Part shown: positions 9,405-16,690 of the stretch, one piece after another
How positions within the stretch are numbered: the stretch's first letter is position 1
Layout: every line of letters begins with the position of its first letter
DNA from: Acanthaster planci
Lineage: Eukaryota > Echinodermata > Asteroidea > Valvatida > Acanthasteridae
NCBI RefSeq assembly: GCF_001949145.1
Contig: NW_019091884.1
Location: 9,331-31,538 of the forward strand
Direction: 5' to 3'
Length of the DNA: 22,208 nt
Position numbers and translations under genes: made by a program
The notes under the pieces: model-generated
Database searches by the model: none
What the model was told of the DNA's origin: nothing
What the model saw: only the letters and a program-made list of their open reading frames with translations

Positions 9405-10330
9405 CAGACAACAATTATCTAAACAGCCTGGCCGCATCACTACAGAGGACCTGCTACATTCAAAGGCTGATCCAATGACGAAATACGGACGGATGGAGGC
9501 GTTGGAGGTTCAAGCGATCAGATGTGGCGATATACGTCCAACATTTGCAGTCTCAGCCACTTCTACTGCCCCTATTGACACAGCAATCTACAGCCTCAGA
9601 TGGGCCCATAACTTATCTTCGCGGGTATCGTGTCTCTCTCAAAGGCGTTTTCATCAAATTAACTGTAGAAGGACCTTGTAGATCGCTGGCCAGACCAGAG
9701 TCATCAAAGGAGCCAATCTCGTCAGAGACAATCGCTAAATTAATCGCTGACAAAAGTGGTCGCAATGCATACTTGACGGACATTCAGTTTTTTTTTTCAT
9801 ATGCACAGTCTCATATGCCGGCTTGCTTAGGTGTAATGAAGTCATTTCTTTGAGGGTACGCCATTTGTCATTTTTCCCTGACCACATGACAGTGTATTTG
9901 GACAAAAGGAAAAACGATTAGCTCAGAGAAGGCCGTACTCAGTGTTTACATCGTCAGGACCGCTAATCCTACTTGCTCGGTAGCTATTTCTGAACGCTAC
10001 ATAGCAATGCTGGGTGTGTCTCATGTATATTCTCAACCATTAGCTTGTAGGTTTTGCCGAAGCAAACGCGGACTTACAACCTACAACCAAGCCGCTTTCC
10101 TACAGCACTGTCTGTGATCTCGTCCTCAAGGGTCTCGTACCATATGTCGACTCCTCCTCTGACATCGGTACACAGCTCAAGGGCAAGGGGAGCCTTGGAA
10201 GCTGCTTCAGATTCTTCTGTTAAGGAAAAGTGTATCACGAGACAAGGGGGCTCGAAGTCAGCCTCCGAAGACATGTACATACAAGATTCGATTACTAATA
10301 AGTTGTCGGGTTTTTTTAATTATTATTTAT
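9405..10330 (+). pseudogene. DIRS/Ngaro-like tyrosine recombinase, broken
   Basis: A lambda-integrase-type tyrosine recombinase follows the RNase H block in the same orientation, as in DIRS and Ngaro retrotransposons. The N-terminal core-binding part reads DVAIYVQHLQSQP, then PIDTAIYSLRWAHNL, then LARPESSKEPISSETIAKL. The catalytic part begins with YAGLLRCNEV, with Arg I at 9829-9831. It continues RHLSFFPDHMTVYLDKRKND (up to the stop near 9918), VYIVRT, CSVAISERYIAML, and HSSRARG with His 10171-10173 and Arg II 10180-10182. It ends in RQGGSKS and DMYIQDS with the nucleophile-position Tyr at 10276-10278. In relatives the GGSKS block is GGWKS, so the His/Trp position is changed to Ser here. At least four frameshifts and several stops make it non-functional. 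Its role would be integration of the circular cDNA. Confidence 0.9.
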
Positions 10331-11080
10331 TTCTGATGACCAACAGCGGTTACCCGCCACTTTAATCCATGGGAAATAGATAAAATCTCTGAATTAAATA
10401 ATGTGCAAATAAATTATACATATAACCATAAAAAAATGAAAATTAAAACACATCCTAAACTTAGCAAAGTCTTAGAACACCAGTACGGGGCTGAAGAAAA
10501 GTGGGATATGCATGGACAGACAAACAGGGCTCCATAGAGAGACACAAAAGGAAGGGGGGGCATAGAGAAGGAGGGAGGGAAAGGGAAAAAGGATGAACAG
10601 CACATGTACATGGAACATGGGTGTGTGAACAAAGAATGGAGGCAAGGGGGATAAAACACAAGGGATAAACATTGGGGAGACCAGAGAGGGCAAAGATCAA
10701 AGGAAACAGAATAAAAAGTTGATTAGTGGAGATGTGAGGGCCAAAAAAAGGATTGAAGGGATGGGAAAAAAGTTGGAGTAATGGTATCACTCTAGAAAGG
10801 AATCATAGGGCTGAAAAAACACAAAGTATTAAAACTAGAAATGTGTTTGTGGACAAACACAGCTGCTGCGGCCCTGGTGGTTTTGATCTAAAACCTGAAA
10901 ACCAGTGATGTAAGTTGTCGAAGTACGCACAAGAGTGTAATGAGAAGTTCACATAAACGATACAGTACAAACGTTGGTCGGTAGAATATTTAAAACCCAT
11001 ATCATTTCCTCGTGTAAATGTAACTGGACTGTGATATAATGGTACAGCCATCAGATGAAATGAAATTTCCACCTTGAATT
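10331..11080. other. Unassigned, with purine-rich tract
   Basis: No gene is recognised. From about 10540 to 10800 the plus strand is strikingly purine-rich, with many A/G runs such as GGAAGGGGGGG and GGAGGGAGGGAAAGGG. This produces long but meaningless minus-strand frames rich in Pro, Ser, Phe and Leu. The first 100 bp directly follow the recombinase and might contain the 3' terminal repeat of the DIRS-like element. I could not find the matching partner. Confidence 0.5.
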
Positions 11081-11081
11081 C

Positions 11082-11794
11082 TTCCCTTTCTAGCCATCGG
11101 CAAAGTTTCAACCGAATGGGACATGTCCGTTGCGAGATACAGTACTTTAAAGAGTGCCCCTTTAATGTCACGTGACTTGTCTGATGACACTTTGGTCACA
11201 TCAGGTCAATCTGGGCCTGAAACCCTTCCCTCTCAAACTATACACAACATTTCAAACAAATTGCACACGTAATTCGCAAGATATAGTGCTTAAAACAGTG
11301 CCCCTGTAAGGTCACGGATTTATCACATGATCACGTCATTATCACATGTCAGTTTAGGTCTGAAACCTTTCCTCTTCGAGCGACACACAAAGTTTCAACC
11401 GAATCGGACATGTAATTCGCGAGTAATAGTGCTTTAAAGACTGCCCGTTTAAGGTTACGTGATTCATCGCACGATGACGTCATCATTACATCAGGTCAAG
11501 GTAAAACCTTTCCTTCTCAAGTTATATACAAAATTGCAAGCCAATCGGACATATAATTCGTGAGATATAGAGCTTTAAAGAGTGTGCCTTTAAGGTCACA
11601 TGACTTATCATGCGATGACGACATCATCACATCAGGTCAATTTAGTTCTAAAACCGTTCCCCTCCGAGCGACACATAAAATTTCAACCGATTCGGACATG
11701 TACATCACGAGATATAGCACTTTAAATAGTGCCCCTTTAATGTCACGTGACTTGTCACCTGATGACGTCATAATGACGAACTTGGACAAAAACC
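11082..11794. repeat. Tandem repeat family 1, about five diverged units of ~142 bp
   Basis: Five units can be aligned by eye at 11082-11225, 11226-11367, 11368-11508, 11509-11655 and 11656-11794 (139-147 bp each). Each has the order TTCC-rich start, a ...ACA...TTTCAACC block, TCGGACATGTAATTCG-like sequence, GATATAGTGCTTTAAA, GTGCCCCTTTAA, GGTCACGTGACTT, a GATGACGTCATCAT-like palindrome, and ACATCAGGTCA before AAACC. Units are visibly diverged by point changes and short indels, so the array is old. It does not code: apparent frames in it come from the repeat sequence. Confidence 0.9.
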
Positions 11795-11882
11795 TTTTGT
11801 AGTTTGTGGCTTTAGTATTTGCAAGTGACACGAACTCAGATCGATATTAGTGTAAAAGCAGTCTTCCTGTCGGAATACATGT

Positions 11883-12415
11883 AAAAAACCTGTATATTTA
11901 GGTCAAATTAAATATTCAAAATTTGAAAATAAATCACGTGATGACGTCATCATGACAATTATGGCTGCAGACCATCCGTAAATAGTCGTCAGAATGTTTG
12001 CTAAGTACGAAGTTAATCACATTTTCGTAAAAAGTACATGTACCGAATTCAAGTAAGACAGTAATTCAGTATAAAAACGTGTACAAAACATATTGGAAAA
12101 AATCAAATATTCAAAATTCAAAAATAAATCACGTTGTGACGTCATCAAGCCAAATTTCTTCTAGGACCTACCTGACATGAATATGTAAAGGTCTACCAAG
12201 TTTGAAATCAATCAGATAAACGAAACTAATGCCATTCTGGCAGTTGAAAAACGTGTACAAAACATATAGGAAAAAAATTAAATATTAAAAATTAAAAAAA
12301 TCACATAATGACGTCATCATGCCTAATTTCTTCTAGGATCTACCTGACATGAATATCTAAAGGTCTACCAAGTTTGAAATCAATCAGATAAAAGTCCCCT
12401 GTCACAAAAAAACGT
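11883..12415. repeat. Tandem repeat family 2, about three units of ~160-190 bp
   Basis: The unit contains AAAACGTGTACAAAACATA, an A/T-rich stretch, AATCACGTGATGACGTCATCATG, CCTAATTTCTTCTAGGA, CTACCTGACATGAATAT, GTCTACCAAGTTTGAAATC and AATCAGATAAA. ACGTG anchors lie at 12077, 12251 and 12412, giving spacings of 174 and 161 bp. A more diverged first unit starts near 11883. The last unit is cut where the non-LTR retrotransposon fragment begins. It shares only the ACGTGATGACGTCAT core with family 1. Confidence 0.85.
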
Positions 12416-12479
12416 GTCTGAAAAAGAAAACAAAGAAAAAAAAATAATCACGAAAACAATATGCTTCGGCAGTGAAGCC

Positions 12480-12809
12480 GGTAAATGACAAGTTCACATG
12501 GCAAAGGTTGTGGGGGCTTATCACAGCATCTATAAAAGTGTAATCGATTGCAGAGTTGGGCAGGGTAGCACTGTTGTCCATACTCCACTGCATAGTCGGT
12601 ATGTTGAAATCCCCCATCAAACAGATTCTGTCATATTCTGTGGAGGCGGCCACAAGGCTGTCAGCAAGATTGAGCAATGGCTGAGTATCTCCACCAGGGG
12701 GTCTATAAAACACGCCTGTCAGAAGTTTGTTGTTTGCAGCTAACTTGACCTCCACCCAGATCAGCTCCGACGTGGCGTTGGGGCCACTGGATCTCAGTTT
12801 TACTTGTAT
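12480..12809 (-). pseudogene. Non-LTR retrotransposon endonuclease fragment
   Basis: The minus strand from 12809 to about 12480 encodes a piece of an AP-type endonuclease of a CR1/Jockey-like non-LTR retrotransposon. The piece reads SELIWVEVKL, LLTGVFYRPPGGD (conserved YRPP), and ICLMGDFNIPTMQW with the catalytic GDFN motif (Asn near 12605-12603). It ends in the FIDAVISPHNLC block. The frame is open through this part but homology fades near 12480, and upstream of 12809 no further endonuclease sequence is seen. It is therefore a short fragment cut at both ends, lying at the edge of tandem repeat family 2. The full protein would nick target DNA to prime reverse transcription. No reverse transcriptase domain remains. 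Confidence 0.88.
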
Positions 12810-13770
12810 AAATCATTTGCTGGCAAACTTAACAGTTGCATTCGTTCTTGGACTGACACTGGGGCTGTATTCACGGAAACTTCCCAAAATAAGTGTCACT
12901 GACAACTCTCTCAAAGTCCCGAGTATTTGAGCGTTCTTCGTAGTTTGCCAAGAACAACTTCACGCTTAGTTCTTTCAGCTGAAAGCAGTTTTATTTTTGG
13001 ATTGGAGCCTGGTTTCAAGATGTTTTCGACATTGGAGTGAAAGTTTACAAACGTATAACATCTTTTCAATATTTGAATGAAGTTTTCCAAACCTTACATG
13101 TTTTTAAGATGCAAACGGAATTTTAAAGGCCATTTTTTAAAAACACGTTTTAAAGACCGGAGTGCATTTTCTGTCACAAATTGCCGCAGGTTTTGAATTT
13201 CGCCACACCATTTTAATGCATGCGAAATCTAATTTAGAAAGTCCGATTTTTTACGGGTGTTCGGCCCAACTGGACGTTCCGAACCTTTTTGTACAATTCG
13301 GCTGTGTTCGGCGAGTACACGCGCGGTCAAATTCTAGAAAGGTTCCTTCTACCCTCTGGGCCAGGGATCAATGCTCAAAGCTTGAAAATCTAGAAATTAA
13401 AGTGTTCTGTGAGTAGTTATATTCTTGGATATTACAGCTTCTGAGAGCTTTTGGCAGGTATTTTAAGCAGAAAGTTTCCCTCCCGATCATTACTTTTATA
13501 ATGCTTCCTTCCGGTTGATACAATTGCCTTTAAAACCCTGGGCTCAACGGCGCGGTGATGGAGATCGATAAATATCACCAAATATGGCCATAACTTTTTC
13601 TCAATAGGCCAACTTGGCTGATATTCTTTTGTAATCCTCACCCATGCATGCCCCGCAAGCATGTGTAAACACTCATTGGTCAGACCCCAACCACTGCCGA
13701 GTTAAAATTCTTGAAAGATCAGTCACCCCAAGGAGGCCATAATGGTCGCTATCAGGAACTGGATCTCTTT
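12810..13770. other. Unassigned, no recognisable gene
   Basis: I see no domain or RNA gene. Short plus-strand frames, for example 13162-13416 (84 codons), show no motif. Sequence is moderately AT-rich with poly-T and poly-A runs. The stretch beginning GGGGCTGTATTCACGG (about 12864) has the look of dispersed repeat sequence, but I cannot support a family. Confidence 0.4.
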
Positions 13771-13772
13771 GT

Positions 13773-13822
13773 TGACTGGTCGCGGCTGTTTGGGTTGTGA
13801 CCTGATATTACTTGTACTTCTG
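13773..13822 (+). repeat. Dispersed repeat, copy 1 (partner 14961-15008)
   Basis: TTGACTGGTCGCGGCTGTTT and the following ...TTACTTGTACTTC are repeated with few changes at 14961-15008 in the same orientation (TGACTGGTCACGGCTGTTC ... TTACTTGTACTTC). It seems to be part of the same repeat family as the direct repeats at 14775 and 15006. Confidence 0.75.
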
Positions 13823-13824
13823 TG

Positions 13825-13847
13825 CATGGAGGTAGAATACCTCCATG
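13825..13847. repeat. Perfect 10-bp hairpin with 3-nt loop
   Basis: CATGGAGGTA, loop GAA, TACCTCCATG: ten perfect base pairs. It stands immediately before TGTGGAATTCCATAT and the GTCG-rich array, at the outer edge of an inverted-repeat structure. Its place suggests a terminal or subterminal hairpin of a small mobile element; this is inference. Confidence 0.85.
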
Positions 13848-13852
13848 TTCTG

Positions 13853-13925
13853 TGGAATTCCATATCTGCCGTCGCCCGTCGTGCGTCGCCCGTCGCCCGT
13901 TGTGCGTCGCCTGTCGTCCGTGGGT
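13853..13925 (+). repeat. GTCG-rich minisatellite, left inverted arm
   Basis: TGGAATTCCATAT (13853-13865) is followed by an array built from GTCGCCC, GTCGTGC and similar words (13868-13921). The same arrangement occurs inverted at 14588-14770. The triplet-like CGTC periodicity gives open frames in several directions that are artefacts. Confidence 0.85.
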
Positions 13926-14587
13926 TTTTTGGGTCACGATAGCGCAGTGGTATTTTTAACTTTGACCCGTGATCGTTTCACATGTACATGTCCTTGTTCG
14001 ATCGATCCACCATGCCTGACTCTCATTTAAGCAGTAGAACTAGAAGATGTATTCGTTTTTGCAGTTGCGCCGAACTCCACTTGAAAGAAAAATATTATCC
14101 TTTCATTTTTAAAGACTGACATCGATAAAGTGACTTGTATATGAAATAATACCATTTTTTGTTACATAAATAAATTAACATAATAGACTTTTGTTAAGGT
14201 AGATTGTTTTTCTCGATAACTTAGTTACTCTAGCCGTAACTTTACTCGTTTACGGCCTGACGTTAGGTCTATAGCCTATGTAATATTTCTGTCTGTCCCT
14301 GCACGATATCACACAGAACTGAATGTAAATAATATGAAAATTACAATAAGACTGTGGATAAAATGTTTTTCCCCCAAAACACTTGGTTGAATTCTCAGAA
14401 AGGCGATATTTACTTGTCAAGGGGCAGGGGTAGTCTACCATTATTGGCATGAATTATGGGACTAATTTATGCTTTGCAGGTGGGATTTGTACTTGCCTAT
14501 TAGGAAAAAACCCTTAGAAGTGAATGGAATTATCACATTGTCATTTGTTAAACCCCGGCTTTTTGCAGGTCCTATGCAACCCATTTG

Positions 14588-14770
14588 ATGGACGACGAAC
14601 GACGCACGACGGGCGACGCAAGATGCACGACGCACGACAGGCGACGCGCGACGCACGACGGGCGACAGAAAATGGCATGTTTGGAACTGGTAAATGGCAG
14701 AATTGGGACACAACAAAAAGCAAAAGGCGACGGATGACGGGCGAAGGGCGACGGAAGATATGGAATTCCA
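14588..14770 (-). repeat. GTCG-rich minisatellite, right inverted arm
   Basis: Arrays of GACGACGCACGACGGGCGAC-type words run at 14588-14667 and, after a 60-bp interruption, at 14727-14755. They end in ATATGGAATTCCA (14758-14770). This is the reverse complement of the left arm at 13853-13921, so the two arms face each other across about 660 bp. Confidence 0.85.
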
Positions 14771-14774
14771 TAAT

Positions 14775-14884
14775 TTCCACAGCAGAATAATGGAATATAG
14801 TTAGAGGGGANCCTCAGGGATGTATTAGCTACCATAAAACAGTCGTACAGGTTGTACAGGTTCAGGCATGACCGGGAACTGACC
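14775..14884 (+). repeat. Direct repeat copy A
   Basis: TTTCCACAGCAG through TATTAGCTACCATAAAACAG, GTCGTACAGG, TCAGGCATGAC and GGGAACTGACC. The same order is present at 15006-15105. Copy A has an additional 10-bp GTTGTACAGG duplication (14851-14860) and one ambiguous base at 14811. Confidence 0.88.
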
Positions 14885-15005
14885 TGGAAACAACAATCAC
14901 CTCATGGAGTAATGGTGTGAGTTTGGGGGTGTGACTGCTCCTTTGTTTACAAGCATGTACTGACTGGTCACGGCTGTTCGGGCTGTGAACTGGTGTTACT
15001 TGTAC

Positions 15006-15105
15006 TTCCACAGCAGCACAATGAAATGTAGTTATAGGGGACCTGAAGGTTGTATTAGCTACCATAAAACAGTCGTACAGGCTCAGGCATGACTGGGAAC
15101 TGACC
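15006..15105 (+). repeat. Direct repeat copy B
   Basis: This is the second copy of the unit at 14775-14884, about 230 bp downstream in the same orientation. It begins TTCCACAGCAGCACAATG and ends GGGAACTGACC. It is preceded by copy 2 of the 13773 repeat, so the two repeat blocks are adjacent here and may be one longer unit. Confidence 0.88.
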
Positions 15106-15410
15106 GGTGATGAGAATCTCCACGTGGTGACAACAGTCTTCGTTTTTTGGCGTGGCTGCCTCAAGGGTAACACGTAAGGCATCTGACGTTTCATTCCAAT
15201 GTTAAACATAATTAGGTGTGAAAATGTCATTCGAGTCGTGAAACAATTAGGTATGAGCATTTCATTTAAATCTTGAAACATGTTGGTTTTATTCAAGATG
15301 AAAAAGATGTTTGATCCGTAAGATTGCAATTGGTTTTGGAAAATGGAAAATAAAAAACAAAACAAAACACACACTGGTTTCAATAAAATAAGATTTAAAA
15401 ACATGGTCAC
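15106..15410. other. Unassigned spacer left of the inverted-repeat element
   Basis: AT-rich with an A-rich stretch (15350-15370). A TTTAAA lies at 15394-15399, near the outer end of the left inverted repeat. No gene or repeat partner was found. Confidence 0.4.
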
Positions 15411-15808
15411 TATAGTTGGGGGCCAATGTACAAATTTGGGTTCCCATGAGAATTTCATGTTAATTTATGGTAACCACCGTAAATGCATTCTTAAGAGTCC
15501 TCAAAACAATAAAAAAAGATGTTGCCATTTTTCTATTGACCTTTAGTGACCTTGACCTGAGGTGAAAGGTCATGGGTCATTTTCACCTAAAATTTGTTTT
15601 CGGGACCAGTTTTCGAAGAATTTCAAAGCAATTGAGCATATTTTCAGTTAAATGTCAGTTTCCTATGATCTTTAATATAAAATATTAATGTCTTAAGGGG
15701 TTTTGCTGAAGAAAAAGTGACAAAATGACAAAAGTGAAGAGGACGAACAAGTGACAAAAAGTGGCAAAATGACAAAATGTCACTTTACGTTGATTTTGAA
15801 GACCTTTT
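15411..15808 (+). repeat. Long inverted repeat, left arm
   Basis: Landmarks shared with the reverse complement of 19435-19774 in the same order: GGGGGCCAATGTAC (15418-15431), AATTTCATGTT, AAATGCATTCTTA, GAGTCC, TTGACCTGAGGT, GGTCA, ATTTTCACCTAAA, ATATAAAATATT and TGATTTTGA. The left arm is about 60 bp longer because of a local expansion of AAGTGACAAAATGAC-type words at 15713-15780. It contains TGACCTTGACCT (15547-15558) and AGGTGAAAGGTCA (15560-15572), which are nuclear-receptor-half-site-like. Confidence 0.85.
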
Positions 15809-16147
15809 TAAGGATAAATGCAGATAGGCCCAACCCTTAAGTGACTGGCATTTAACATAACATTTTTTATCTTTTAGAATCACTAATATTGTCGATATTT
15901 TGTTATTTCTGTGGAATTATTTGAATTTAATGTGGATAGCCAGCTATATGACAACTCTTGGTGGCGACATTTGTCAAAGATAACAATGGCAGCTTCCATA
16001 AAACAACGTGCATGTAGAATTGTCTGCTTTTCACATGCAAGTAGACTGAATTTGAATAATTTTGAACAATGTTTACTATGAAATGAGGTGAATATTACAG
16101 CATTCTTTACTTTTTATTGCATTTTTAAATGAGAAATGTAACAATAT

Positions 16148-16419
16148 TGTAGCGTGTCCTACGGGTTAGGGTCCGACGCTAGTATGGATACACACACAGC
16201 CGCAACTCGCTGTTCTGGTCAAGAAATCTCTGTTTTATTGCTGTAGCGTCAACAACAATGTGTTTTTCAGACAAGCTCTAAACATGGCGCCCTTCGGCAG
16301 GGACTGCGCAGGCGCGAGGCGGGAAAACCGCGGGCCGTTCGCATACCAGCGGGGGCTGCCAGCCAACTCCATGCGGGTCCGAGCTGGCGCCCCAACCGGC
16401 CGGACCCGCCGGCGCTTCA
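16148..16419 (-). mobile_element. Solo LTR, 272 bp, inserted in the inverted-repeat element
   Basis: The segment begins TGTAGCG and ends GCTTCA, giving TG...CA ends, and is flanked by the direct 4-bp repeat ATAT (16144-16147 and 16420-16423). The flanking match extends to CAATATT if the end bases are shared. On the minus strand it reads TGAAGCGCC, a GC-rich U3, a poly(A) signal AATAAA (RC of TTTATT near 16234), and ends GGACACGCTACA. The orientation is therefore minus. No internal region or second LTR is present, so it is the product of LTR-LTR recombination. It is strongly GC- and CpG-rich compared with its surroundings. Confidence 0.8.
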
Positions 16420-16690
16420 ATATTTTAGTTGATACAGCTGAGCAGTGTGCAACTAATAGGTTAGTATGGCGGGGGGAACATATCTGTATTTTGGCATTGG
16501 GAGCAAACATGTCAATAGGTACGTGTATTTTAGAGCAGAAATATCTGTATTTGAATATTCCTTGATAAGTGCTGATATACAAATGACTCTTGATTCATGT
16601 CCATAAAACTTTTTTTTTAAACATTTCAAACAGCTTTATTTGTCTCCTTTCTGGTGCATGCACAGATTTGAGACATTACCCTAAAGGAAT

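Noticed and set aside
10074-10280. Minus-strand frame with acidic, protein-like composition
   Set aside because: It is the antisense shadow of the catalytic end of the tyrosine recombinase on the plus strand.
10414-10790. Three overlapping minus-strand frames rich in Pro, Ser, Phe, Leu
   Set aside because: Artefact of the purine-rich plus strand; no domain, and similar openness in more than one frame.
11082-12415. CRISPR-like array
   Set aside because: Units are long (140-190 bp), diverged and contiguous, without identical short repeats and unique spacers; the context is eukaryotic.
14524-14835. Arg/His/Ala-rich frames on both strands
   Set aside because: Produced by the GTCG-type minisatellite, which is open in several frames because of its triplet-like period.
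14862-15458. 198-codon minus-strand frame, one of the longest in the window
   Set aside because: It runs from a dispersed repeat through spacer into the inverted repeat arm and has no motif.
16235-16582. Frames on both strands over the GC-rich block
   Set aside because: They cross the solo LTR and its flanks; high GC explains the lack of stops.
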